Shown piece after piece: positions 53,801-62,384 of a DNA stretch of 64,000 nucleotides. The position numbers and the translations under genes were made by a program. The stretch is from contig CAUYUJ010003447.1 in assembly GCA_963575745.1 (NCBI GenBank), positions 117,040 through 181,039 of the forward strand, in the 5' to 3' direction. The notes below the pieces were generated by a model. The model ran no database searches and had not been told where the DNA came from. It saw nothing but the letters and a program-made list of their open reading frames with translations. Within the stretch, counting starts at the first letter, position 1; every line of letters begins with the position of its first letter. The stretch comes from Prorocentrum cordatum (Eukaryota; Sar; Dinophyceae; Prorocentrales; Prorocentraceae).

Positions 53801-55820
53801 AATAGCCCGATTAAAGAGAGAATCGCAAGGTCTATGGAGGACGGGTGCCATGCCGTCTGGGACCTACTCACACCAGCACCACGGGCTTCCTGAATACGAA
53901 GTGCTACGCCTCCGACGTCAAGCTGCTGCAGCCGCCTCTGGAGTGGGACCAGGGAGATGCTTGACGACTGCCCTGGCCATCGAGTACGGCGACGACGACC
54001 CCGCTAAGAGTACCAGGCGACAGCAGATAGCAGCGTGGTTGACCATGTGGCGCCAGAGCCCAGGCATCCACGACAGGATTCGGCAATCCTGGGACAAGAT
54101 ACTCGGCCGCTTACGAAAGGCGGGCCAACGCAAGTGGGGGATCGTCCGAGGCCCAGTGGGAGCCACCATAGCCACGCTCCTCGAGATAAACTGGGACCCG
54201 ATCTCGGCGACCCAGTGGGACACGGACGCTGGCAAGAGCTGGCTGATCCCAGCCAGGGAGGACGAGGACTTCAAGAAGCTGAACGCGGACTACTCGGAGA
54301 TCTTCAGCGACATCAGCAGCTCAATGGACAGAATTCTCTGGACTCGGGCTTCGAGACATGAAGCAGGTGACGACCTGCATAGCGGAGGAGACTTCAGCAT
54401 GATCAAGCAGGAGCACCGCCGTTTCGCCAACAAGGAGCAGTACAGCGAGATTGCGCTCAACACGGTGGTCACGACGGGCGGCCAGTGGACACGTACACGG
54501 ATGGCTGCCGCAGGGTACGAAGTTTCCCCAATTTGCCCGAGATGTGGAGATCAAGATGAATCTATTTTCCACAGAATATGGACGTGCGCAGCCAACTGCG
54601 ACCACGACGACTACACGGACAGCGACTTCCTCACCGCACAGGCTTTCGCGAACTACGAGGCCTCCCCGTCCTTCTGGCTCCGCGGCGTCCCCGCGGCAGC
54701 GGACACTATACCCGTCTTCGACGAGATCCCACCCATCGCGGACAGCTTCGGGGACATCTCGAGGATCCCACGCGACGAGGAGGGTTTCGCTGAGGTTTTC
54801 GGAGACGGGTCGGGCGGTGAGCATAGCAGTGATTGGCGCCGCAGACGCGCTGGCTTAGGTTTCGTTTCTCTGGCCCCAGGTGCTCTGGACCCAATCGTTG
54901 GTTTTTCGTCTTCCCTGGAAGGGCGGGTCCAGACGGCCCCGAGGGCCGAGCTCTCTGCTTGTCTCGCCGCCCTGGAACGAATCCCTGGGAAGATCCGATA
55001 TATGACGGACCACCTGGCCCTGGCCCAGGTCTGGTCCAAAGGTGTCCCGCTCCACCTTGCTTCCTCGACCCCTCCCGCGAACGTCGACCTTTGGACCAGG
55101 ATCCTGGAGGCTGCGGGAGATAGAGTCATTCGCGCAGTGTGGATCCCTGCCCACGTTGAGGCCAGGGACGTGAATACCGAGGAGGCCCTTCGCAACGCTG
55201 TAGGCAATGCGTGCGCTGACATAGTCGCGGGCCTAGGAGCCCAGGCGAGCCAACTGAGTCGTCTCACGAATCCCGACACCGACCGCCGCGATGCCGAGGC
55301 CGCCCTGGTCAGACGACGCGCTCGGAGAGCTCTTGTCGCGAGTATCCTTGCCGATCCCTGGACCGCGACTCGGCCCGAGGCCCCTGTGGCCCAGCGTCTC
55401 CCCATCCTGACCAGGATTTTGCGAGCCAGCGAGCACCGGTGGCGGAAGGTTGGCGCGAAGTATTTCTGCACGGTTTGTTCCCAGTTCGAAACCAGGGAGT
55501 CAATTCGAGAAGGGAGCCAGTCAAGGTGCTGCCCCAAGCCCCAGGGCCAGGGCATCTCACCGCTTCGCGGCCCCCAGATCGTGTCGGGCAAGCTTTTGTG
55601 TTCGAGCCACAAGCTCTCTTTCTGGGGCCGCTTTGGCTTAACGTTTTGCACGGTGTGTGGCAAAACTGCCACGTCCGACCCAAGGTGGTTGGTTGACAGG
55701 TGCAGGGCCTCCCCCAAAGGTGCGCAAAACCTCGCGAGGATCGCCCGAGGTTTGTATCCGCACGTGGGGGGGCCCCCGCAGCACGTTCGGGACGCCGAGA
55801 TTTCCATATACGTCCAGTAA
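50811..55820 (+). CDS. Retrotransposon ORF2: endonuclease-like, reverse transcriptase, RNase H polyprotein
   Basis: 1669 residues from the ATG at 50811; a start or frameshift anywhere up to about 50870 is possible. Residues 60-300 resemble an APE-like endonuclease: N67, E93 in GFAEMHL, SAYMQP, ADWN with D218 and N220, D258, and H283 in KTH where SDH is usual. The reverse transcriptase spans about 665-930: PKPKGGDRILGMLP, motif A LDVEKFYD (D798), motif B GSPHGG (from G857), motif C FVDD (D891, D892). A CxxC-H-C knuckle lies at 1242-1259. RNase H has D1332, E1380, D1400 and D1470, plus H1448. Two C-terminal FCTVC modules (C1553/C1556 and C1613/C1616) are each preceded by His and followed by Cys. 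The enzyme copies the element RNA at a nicked target. Oddities: Thr for Asp in the endonuclease SDH site and His for Gln in motif B. Confidence 0.93.
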   Translation: MVLGALVMVRPDLRPRSEGDLPNGVGGGSHTRLGCATAQPPLPQYAASSDARAPVPENCDATYFFSNISEWGPQAEGFMQAQAEQYDVIGFAEMHLRGVKILDFTKKISKDGWKAAVTAAVPSGRSTEGTTGGEAIISKRSLATTSFEGRRKHEIERSAVDPFQGFCPTTWHTRAGNIVVTSAYMQPKHGMTGVNEKMMIRLASFSNMISDPWVVLADWNNPPEAWAGTKWLRKIGGQLILPENAKTTCNLGRGSLIDYGICKSGFGGSLKLEAVPEVPWKTHVGLLLSMRAGKQHWWHRCMQLPKQLPTVGRPVKKADPNSKRQKSIVERRQRAKARLQEELQDAYEELHSWPTTADTDSNDSVTFDIPLEVWRATAVTVAGLGEGNEGRKKYADSNNSPSSHFLLTRDPEAQEQVARAFGNWVQTVEKATLKHHDIPETDWKQYEGRASEYKITWLRTRAAPALAHMRDPTLEWWHLATTIIARYQLMRRKFAEQDYVHMANRMKELLDAATENNFLAKYAEPDDKRVLDDWTKAIADLSEQHIDALQGLLEIGLRYQARAVGIGLANGRRAFASWVTRMWKQAPGALHRHVKPAATRRDEHYGDEGSTYATPCEIMDRRADYWENVWSDSSADPKSILDGLKYVTEQAKREDVHLLELEDLDRLLAKQNPKKPRGIDNLGPLEVQRLPEPGRRQMLEVLNLCEKHLMWPYQLYTVIGAVAPKPKGGDRILGMLPYTMKVWSKLRYPLSERWSDKLGEFWDTAIKGSSPLQASLARACMDECCFTMGISCATILLDVEKFYDSISITKLCRAGLRQGFPAVILAMELQIFLAPRCLKERQWISRSITIGKSLVAGSPHGGKLAKVLLGPILQRAHDKYQFSIMMKTFVDDTIIRSEGTASNVETTLVQAGTSIGHDMQLEGLTISPKTVVVASTSSIANRVARALRGKGIRATSAQAATDLGADVASGRARARAAARRRMVKASRRSAAIHRIRRIARLKRESQGLWRTGAMPSGTYSHQHHGLPEYEVLRLRRQAAAAASGVGPGRCLTTALAIEYGDDDPAKSTRRQQIAAWLTMWRQSPGIHDRIRQSWDKILGRLRKAGQRKWGIVRGPVGATIATLLEINWDPISATQWDTDAGKSWLIPAREDEDFKKLNADYSEIFSDISSSMDRILWTRASRHEAGDDLHSGGDFSMIKQEHRRFANKEQYSEIALNTVVTTGGQWTRTRMAAAGYEVSPICPRCGDQDESIFHRIWTCAANCDHDDYTDSDFLTAQAFANYEASPSFWLRGVPAAADTIPVFDEIPPIADSFGDISRIPRDEEGFAEVFGDGSGGEHSSDWRRRRAGLGFVSLAPGALDPIVGFSSSLEGRVQTAPRAELSACLAALERIPGKIRYMTDHLALAQVWSKGVPLHLASSTPPANVDLWTRILEAAGDRVIRAVWIPAHVEARDVNTEEALRNAVGNACADIVAGLGAQASQLSRLTNPDTDRRDAEAALVRRRARRALVASILADPWTATRPEAPVAQRLPILTRILRASEHRWRKVGAKYFCTVCSQFETRESIREGSQSRCCPKPQGQGISPLRGPQIVSGKLLCSSHKLSFWGRFGLTFCTVCGKTATSDPRWLVDRCRASPKGAQNLARIARGLYPHVGGPPQHVRDAEISIYVQ

Positions 55821-56053
55821 CTCGTCTGGCTTTGATCCCAGTTTTTTTCTTGGGGGCTCTGCAGGTGGCGTAGATGGCAAAGTGATGCGACGCCCTTCGG
55901 GAGGCCAGTGAAAGATCACGAGCGCCATCCTGCAGGGCTCCCCGATACCCAGCGGTGTCGACTGTCGTTGTCGCCCGTCATGCATAGTCCTGCATAGTCC
56001 TCCTCCTCCTCCTCCTCCTCCTCCTCCTCCTCCTCCTCCTCCTCCTCCTCCTC
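55821..56053 (+). repeat. Retrotransposon 3' end with TGCATAGTCC doublet and TCC tail
   Basis: About 175 bases of untranslated sequence end in two TGCATAGTCC units, followed by about 19 TCC triplets. A simple-repeat tail instead of poly(A) is known in several LINE clades. Confidence 0.8.
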
Positions 56054-56770
56054 CCCCCTGGTCGGTTTTCATTTCAGGGTTGCCCAGGGTGGGTAGGGTT
56101 GGGTAGGGTTTGCCCCAGGTGGTTCGAGAGGCCGATTTGGAGGATTTGCGACAGGAGTGTGCTCCCAGTGTCACGACGTGTGTCATGATTCGTCTTAACG
56201 CCTTAACGTCCTCCCGCCCCCGTCCTCCTCCACCACCTCCTCCTCGACTTCTCGGTGCTGCGGGGCACGCGTGTCGTCTTCGCGGGTCTCCGACAAAGTG
56301 GTTTCCAATCCCAGCGTCTCGATCTGGTCCTCCGGGGCCCGTCATAGGGCCCGGGACCCTCAAAAACGGATCTGTGCCGTAGCTACCTCCGGGGGAGGGG
56401 TCGGGCCCTCTGGGGCCTCGACATCCTTGCGTCGTTGAAGGATCACGACGGGAGGTTTTCTGCATCTTCGACCTGCCAGGGTTTGCCTGCCGGGCCCCGG
56501 GGCCGTCAGAAATCGACACGGGACGAACAGACTGTCCCTAGCGAGGTGTCCAGACTTCTGGGGGGCCACATCACGACGTCGGTTGCCTGGACCCTCCCCC
56601 TCCTCCCCTCCACGTCCTCCTCCTGCTCATTGCCCTTGGGATCGCGGGTCTCCTCCCAGAGACGTAGCCTTACCCTCCTTTTTCTTGCACCTCTCTGGCC
56701 GGCGACGGCGCCGGGGCCGCAGATTGAGGGAGGCGAAGAGGAACAACGGCATAGAGCATAGACAAAGACA
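56054..56770. other. No gene recognised
   Basis: GGGTAGGGTT occurs twice near 56090-56110. No protein motif or foldback element seen. Confidence 0.4.
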
Positions 56771-56772
56771 GG

Positions 56773-56903
56773 AACCTGTCGGAGGTCCGCGCAGTTTACT
56801 TGGGTCGGCGCTGGACCTCATGGCGGCGCAGTCCTTGGCTCGCTTCGCGTGCCAGGGGAGGGGGGTCCAGCGCAGACCCGGGAACTTCGCGCAGACCTGT
56901 GAA
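56773..56903. mobile_element. Family H foldback element, copy 8
   Basis: CTGTCGGAGGTCCGCGCAG on the left; GCGCAGACCCGGGAACTTCG CGCAGACC on the right, around TGGCGGCGCAG-type GC sequence. Confidence 0.65.
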
Positions 56904-57486
56904 AGTCTACGTACGTTTCGAATGTGCAGCCCTGCTCACTTGTCTGCCCTCCTCCTCCTCTTCCTCCTCCTCCTCTCCTCCCTCTTGGCTCTGGAGCCCA
57001 GGCTCGTGCCGCTCCGTCCGCTTCCCTCTCCTCGCTTGGCGAGGCTTGCACTCATTATACCTGTGCGGTGCCATGCCTACCCACCAGCGTGGGAATGCGT
57101 GGCAGGCCCTCAGTCCTGATCGCCGCCCTGGGCTGTGGGAGGCATGTGCGGTCGGAGGGAATGAAGAAGCAAACAGCACACTACCCAGGCTGGACCTCGC
57201 GGCTCCTTCGGGGGTGTTTCACCTGCGCAATTGTCGCCCCTCTCGTGGGCCCCTGGGGGCCGAACTCTTCGGTCTCCTCATGTACATGTCGCACGTCTCG
57301 CTGGGCCCTTTCGCGTACCGTTTTCATTGTGATTGGGTGATTACCTCCTTCAGCAAGGGTAGGGAGGCCACCAGCAGCATGTGCTCCTGTGCTGACCTAT
57401 GGGTTCGGGTGTGGGAGCGTGTGGACAATGTGGGGGGACGATGTTGTGAAGAAAGTAAGAGGCCATGCACTCGTGCGAGGCGATGT
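56904..57486. other. No gene recognised; short CTC tract at 56945-56990
   Basis: Open frames on the plus strand have no motif and run into the family D copy. Confidence 0.4.
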
Positions 57487-57644
57487 TTACCAGCCTGGAA
57501 CATATCCTTATCCCTATGCTCGGCATCTCCTCATCACGATGCCAATCTTAGGGATTCCCTTATTTTTTGAGGGCGAATACATAAGATTGTCATCGCCTTC
57601 TGGCGTGCCAATCTTAGGGATAGGGATAAGTCCGAGGCTGGTAA
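57487..57644. mobile_element. Family D foldback element, copy 4
   Basis: TTACCAGCCTGGAACATATC CTTATCCCTAT on the left and ATAGGGATAAGTCCGAGGCT GGTAA on the right. GCCAATCTTAGGGAT is present three times in mixed orientation. Confidence 0.82.
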
Positions 57645-57796
57645 GTCTGGGGAACAAATTTACCGACCTGGCTGCGCGAGAAGGCGCTGCACATGCAGCC
57701 CAGCGACGGTCCCGCCAACGATGGTGACAAGTAGTCTGCCAGTCTCGCCACCATGTTTACAACTACCTCGCTCGTACCCTCAGGGCCTTGGCTTGG

Positions 57797-57917
57797 CATC
57801 GCTCGGACGTGTGCATTTTTCCTTCGGCGAGGACCATCGAGGAGCATACTTGAACATTTGGCGAAACAACCACGCACGATACCGAAAACAGCACAGGGAA
57901 TGGACGTCCGAGCGATG
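57797..57917. mobile_element. Family B inverted-repeat element, copy 3 (uninterrupted)
   Basis: CATCGCTCGGACGTGTGCAT on the left and ATGGACGTCCGAGCGATG on the right. The interior GGACCATCGAGGAGCATAC is the empty-site reference for the family A insertion at 29690-29881. Confidence 0.8.
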
Positions 57918-57977
57918 GCGAGTTGGGCCCTCCGCACTTCCAGCCATCGAGTCGTGCTGTGGCGCACGATGGCAGGA

Positions 57978-58135
57978 TTGAGTCGGGCCTGTCCCTCTAC
58001 AGGGGGATATCCAAACATAGTCAAAACATGCTCTGGGGACTATTCTTTAGCATTTTCCTACCATTTTGGAGTATTATTTGAGTATGTTTTCTTCTTCGTC
58101 CACAATCCACCTGTAGGGGGACAGGCCCGACATAA
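57978..58135. mobile_element. Family A inverted-repeat element, copy 4, 8-bp target-site duplication with one mismatch
   Basis: Ends TTGAGTCGGGCCTGTCCCTC and the complement of TTATGTCGGGCCTGTCCCCC. Flanks TGGCAGGA (57970-57977) and AGGCAGGA (58136-58143). AT-rich interior. Confidence 0.9.
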
Positions 58136-58143
58136 AGGCAGGA

Positions 58144-58565
58144 GGAGGAAGGCCCCACGGCTTTCGGCGGACGTCGAGGCTGAGCTCGGAACCTGCAGTG
58201 TGGTAAGGTTCGCAGGCCAGGTCCGAGGTGTCCGCCGCCTGCGCTTTGCCAAGACGGACCCGCCCCCCTTGAGGCAGCCTGGCTGCCGGCAAGCGGATAA
58301 GGGGCACCGCCTGGGGCCGCTGGGCCCGTTCGTTCTTGCTGCGGGGTGCGTGGAGCACGCTCCAGGGACAGCACGCGGGGTCCGGCACGGACTCGTCGCG
58401 GCCAGTGCGCTCGTGGCTCCGCGGCCCAGGTCCGCCTGCCGGAGCTCTGGCGGGGCGCTGCACCCTCGGACTCTGGCCTGCGGCTGGCCCGGCGGAGACG
58501 GGGCCTCGACCCCCTGCTCCTCTTGGGGCGTGGCCCTGGATGCCCAGCGCGGGGACCTTGAGTAC
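58144..58565. other. No gene recognised
   Basis: GC-rich spacer; open on both strands without motif. Confidence 0.4.
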
Positions 58566-58752
58566 GGTAGGTTTGCGTCGTGTCGACCAGCGGCGACCCC
58601 AGCGCGGACGTTCAAGGTTGAACGCCGCCAGCGACCCAGAATCGATCGATGTTGAACGATCGGACGTTGCGGCAGCGGCCGATCGTTCAAGGTTGAACGA
58701 TCCCTGCGGTGTCAAAAACCAACGCTGGGGTCGGCACGACACGAACCTGCCG
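58566..58752. mobile_element. Family N inverted-repeat element, copy 2
   Basis: GGTAGGTTTGCGTCGTGTCG ACC on the left and GGTCGGCACGACACGAACCT GCC on the right. The interior holds a GATCGTTCAAGGTTGAACGATC palindrome (58680-58701). Confidence 0.78.
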
Positions 58753-58756
58753 TGGG

Positions 58757-58949
58757 GGAACAAAAAGTGGCATGAACATAAAAACTCGGAGGTCCGCGCG
58801 GATTTCTCGGATCGGCGCCGGACCCCCCTCCCTGGCGCGCGGAGCGCGCCAGGGGCGGCGCCAGCGGCGCCGCCGGGGGGCCCCAGCGCCGATCCGAGAA
58901 ATCCGCGCGGACCTCCGAGTTTTTGTGGTTATGCCACTTTTTGTTCCCC
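58757..58949. mobile_element. Family H foldback element, copy 9, near-perfect palindrome
   Basis: GGGGAACAAAAAGTGGCAT (58757-58775) pairs exactly with 58931-58949. The complementarity continues through CTCGGAGGTCCGCGCGGATT TCTCGGATCGGCGC with only a few changes, giving arms of about 64 bases. It is the best preserved copy, hence the youngest, and it extends beyond the ends seen in the other copies. Confidence 0.9.
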
Positions 58950-59224
58950 TATGGAGAGGGCCTCCCCGAGCAGCAATCTCGCACGCCGAGCCGTGTCTTG
59001 CGCGCAGAGGCGCCGCACGTCGAGTCGCGCACTCTGCGCGTAGGGGCCCGCTCGTTTTGCGCCGTGGAGGCTCGCCTGGCGGTGCCCACGGCCCCTGGCG
59101 CGCGGAGGCGCGGGCCCGGGCAGGCCCGTTCGGCGCTGCTGCCCCTGCAGGGAGGCCCGACGGCCCGCTCGGCCTCGCCCCGGCCTCCCCGGCCCAGAGC
59201 TCCTCGAGGTTCGCTCCTCGACCT

Positions 59225-59545
59225 TCGATCTTCGCTGCCCGGTCTGCGAGCCTCGCCCCTCGGTGCCCTTGCCCTCCGCTCGGGCCGGACGAAAGAGGGG
59301 GATTGGGAAAGGGGGGGTTACGAAATGTGCTGTATGCAGCGGGTTTCGGCCCCCACGGAGGGGCCCATTCTTCGATACATGGCCGCCTCCGGCGCCGGGA
59401 GGCGCCGGGAGAATCAGCCACGTGAGCTGATTCTCACACACCCCCTCTGCTATCTCCCCCTTTCCCCCGACCCGATCCTCGCGAGGATCCTCGATCTTCG
59501 CTGCCCGGTCTGCGAGCCTCGCCCCTTCGGTGCCCTTGCCCTCCG
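59225..59545. repeat. Direct repeat of about 55 bp, 257 bp apart
   Basis: GATCTTCGCTGCCCGGTCTG CGAGCCTCGCCCC and following bases occur at about 59227-59281 and 59484-59540. A GAGAATCAGC / GCTGATTCTC hairpin with CACGTG in the loop (59410-59436) lies between. Confidence 0.8.
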
Positions 59546-59710
59546 CGTCCCGCGCCCCGCGCCGCCCTGCGTTGGCGCGCGCGGCTGCCGACGGCGGCGC
59601 GTCCCGCCGCCGTGCCAGCGCGGCACCCCGGGTGGCGACAGCGCCGGGAGCGCACGGGAGGCCGTGAGGTGTGACACCTCCTGCCCCGAGGCTTGGGATA
59701 GCCATAGCAT

Positions 59711-59849
59711 TCAGGAGGGGGAAAAACACAGACACAATTAATCGTCGATTTCCTATAAATATTAAATATGAGAAGTGGGAGGGGGAAGACAAAAACCCAG
59801 AAAATATGGGATTTGTGTGTATTTATTTGTGTGTCCCAGGGCCCCTTCA
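59711..59849 (+). repeat. Family L dispersed repeat, copy 3
   Basis: CAGGAGGGGGAAAAACACAG ACAC at the left; TGTGTGTCCCAGGGCCCCTT at the right. Lower GC in the middle. Confidence 0.72.
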
Positions 59850-59887
59850 AACATGTGGCACGGGCTTCCGCGTCGTGCCGGGGCGTC

Positions 59888-59936
59888 TCTGCTGTGGGAG
59901 ACGATCAGTGCCACTGATCGTCTCCCACAGCAGAGG
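59888..59936. repeat. Perfect palindrome, 24-base arms around one C
   Basis: CTCTGCTGTGGGAGACGATC AGTG, one C, then the exact complement. Same design as 30461-30511 but unrelated sequence. Confidence 0.95.
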
Positions 59937-60164
59937 GGGCATGCTGCCAAATACATTCCAGCTATCTAGCAAGTGTTTGAAGCCTGTTTCAAACATGACA
60001 TGTGTGAAACCTGTTGCACCACAGTTTGAACAAACATTGAAGCACCATTCAAGTTCAATAGTAGAGCTCTTACACTGTCCACTGTCATGGCATCCGCAAT
60101 TTCCTCTGTCACTTCTGTCCGCGCTTATCCTCGTTTTCTTCCCTTCCTTTTCTTCCTTTGTCTC

Positions 60165-61215
60165 GTGGCCACTTCTGGGCGTCTTTGGGTCCTCCTGGGG
60201 CGCTCCTGGGCAGTCTGGCGCCTTCGGGGTCCGTCTTGGGAGCCTCTCGTGGGCCGCCCTGGAGCCCCTCGTGGGGCCACAGGGTCGTCATGGGGTCTCT
60301 TGGGCCCTGGGCAGTCTGGGAAGCATCTTAGGCCATCTGGATGGCATCTTGGGGCGTGTTGGGGGCCTCTTGGGCTCTTGGGGTGTCTTTGGGCAATAGT
60401 TGAAGGTCTCTTAGGCCATATTGAGTTTATTTAATCGCTTCGCTCATTCCGCCGGCCCGTATTGTGCCATCGCAGGCGTTTGCTTGCGCGTTCGTGGCCT
60501 CTTGGAGCCTCGGTGGGGCCGTTTGGGGCCTCTTGGCGCCTCTTTTTAGGCCTCTTGGAGAACTCGGGAGGCCTCCAGGGGGCCTCCTGAGCTCTCGTGA
60601 CGGTCTCTTGGGGGGCTTTCGGCGGGCTCTTGGCGGTATTTGTTGGTCCTCTTGGGGCCTGGGGCCTGACGTTGTTGGTCCTCTTGGGGCCTCACGGGAG
60701 CTTATTGGGGCGTCTTGGGGGTGTCTTGGAGAGTCTCTTGGGGCCTCTTTCGGGGTCCTGGGCGCCTTCTGGGGCGGAGGGCTCGATTTTTCAGTTCTCG
60801 GTTCCCTTCTTGAGCCCCTCTTGGGCCCGTCTTGGGGCCTCTTGGTCCGCCTTGGGCAGCACTTGGGCCGTCTGGGGGGCGCTCTTGGGCCGCTCCGGGG
60901 CCGTCTTGGGAGCCTCGTGGGCCGTCTTGGAGCAGTCTTGAAGGCCTCTCGGGCCCTCTTGGAGCGTCCGGAAGCGAAAAGGCCAGAACGCAAAAAAACA
61001 TAGAAAAAACAATGAAAATCAACGATTTTGGCAACTTGGGGCCCTCTTCGGAGGCCTCTTGGAAGGCCCTTGGAGCGTCTTGGAGGCCTCTTGGGCTGTC
61101 TTGGGGCCATCTGGGGCGTCTTCGGGCGATCTTTGGCCGTCTCGGGCCTCTCTTGGACCGTCTAGAAAGCTTCTCGGGGCCCTCTTGGACCGATCTGGAG
61201 CCCTCTTGGACTCCG
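60165..61215 (+). repeat. CTTGGGGCC-type arrays with AT-rich core
   Basis: Array 60165-60415; spacer; array 60485-60960; AT-rich core 60969-61035 (AAACATAGAAAAAACAATG AAAATCAACGATTTTGG); array 61036-61215. Gly/Leu/Trp-rich frames remain open for up to about 180 codons. Confidence 0.75.
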
Positions 61216-61229
61216 AAACAGAACTCCGG

Positions 61230-61310
61230 CATCTCTGGCCCGACCTTGCCGGGACCTTGCCGGGGACTTGCCGGGGACTTGCCGGGACCTTGCCGGGGTA
61301 CTTTTCGTCC
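61230..61310. repeat. GACCTTGCCGGG tandem repeat
   Basis: About five 12-base units, GGGACCTTGCCG alternating with GGGACTTGCCG. Confidence 0.9.
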
Positions 61311-61955
61311 GGGGACCCCCAGGGGCCGCCCCGCGCGCGCGAACTAGAAATACTGTTAACCAGGTACCGGAGATCTTAGCACGCCCTGGCCCGTTGGGCC
61401 GGCGAATAGAAGCCTGAACAGACGAGAACGTGGAAATCATTCAAACACTAACGGGCAGTAAGCCTCTTGGGATGCCCTGGATTTGGGGGTTGGTTATTTT
61501 GGGCCATCTCGGTGGCTTGCCTGGGCCGTTTTGGAAGCCATCTTTGGCCAACCTTGACGCCCTGGAGTGCGCCTAGGACGCGGGGGTGCGCCCAGAAACC
61601 CTTGGAAGTTGGGGGCGATGCACGCGACGATGCGCGAAAAAGAGGCAGAAGATTTACAGAGACCCTACCAGACAGCACTTGGCGTTCTACCACGCCTCAG
61701 CGTGCCATGGGACACTGTGGCGGAGTTCTTCTTCGTGCCGTCCTGTGGTCATGCTGCTGTCGGTGGGGGTCAACTCTACATCCACACCGACCGAGCCTGG
61801 CCATCCGAGCCCCAGCCTCGGATCGGTGCGTGTGCCTTCCTTGCCAAGCCACGTCGATCTTGGCCCCGCTGTCGGCATGGCCGGGAGCGGTGCATGTGTG
61901 CATTGGCGTCCCCCATTACAGCTTGGGCGCAACCGGCCCGCGAGCGCTACGCGAC
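61311..61955. other. No gene recognised
   Basis: Mixed sequence; plus-strand frames without motif. Confidence 0.4.
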
Positions 61956-61956
61956 C

Positions 61957-62130
61957 GCGTCATCAGGAGGGAAAGAAACACACAGACACAATTAATCGTC
62001 GACTCCCAGGAAAATATGGGAAAATATTGGAATTGGGGGGGAAGACAAAAAACCCAGAAAATATGGAAAAATATGGGGAATTTTGTTCTTTGTGTGTATT
62101 TAGTTGTGTGTCCCAGGGCCCCTTCAATTC
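61957..62130 (+). repeat. Family L dispersed repeat, copy 4
   Basis: CAGGAGGGAAAGAAACACAC AGACACAATTAATCGTCGA at the left; TTGTGTGTCCCAGGGCCCCT TCAA at the right. Best preserved copy together with 59711. Confidence 0.75.
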
Positions 62131-62384
62131 AGGGGTGCTCTGGATGTCCCCCCCGTCTGCACCTCGCGCGCGGCTTCGCAGGGTCCGGCCTCCTGCGACG
62201 GGGGGTTTCCTGCGCCCGCGCCCCCCCGCTGCGCGGCAGAGTCGCGCCGGGGGCTCTCCCCGCGCGGAGGGGCGATCGTCCCCATGCTGATCGTCGTTGG
62301 GGGCGAGGGCGCCACCAACTTCCCGCTGGACGAGCTCCACACCTGCTGGAAGGCGACTGCCGGGCGGGCCGGGGGGGCGTCCCG

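Larger units (their letters stand above)
49651..56053 (+). mobile_element. Full-length non-LTR (LINE-type) retrotransposon
   Basis: From the DinoSL relic through a 152-base leader, ORF1, ORF2, a 3' untranslated part (55821-55995) and a TCC tail. No long terminal repeats and no poly(A) are present. The 3' end carries two TGCATAGTCC units that run straight into TCC repeats (55996-56053). The 5' flank is also TCC repeat, so any target-site duplication is hidden. Both reading frames are uninterrupted, which suggests a recent insertion. Domain content places it among non-LTR elements with an APE-like endonuclease and an RNase H domain; I cannot assign a named clade. Confidence 0.93.

Noticed and set aside
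58789-58934. Terminator or riboswitch-like hairpin
   Set aside because: The hairpin belongs to a dispersed foldback family with nine copies, not to a gene-linked regulatory site.
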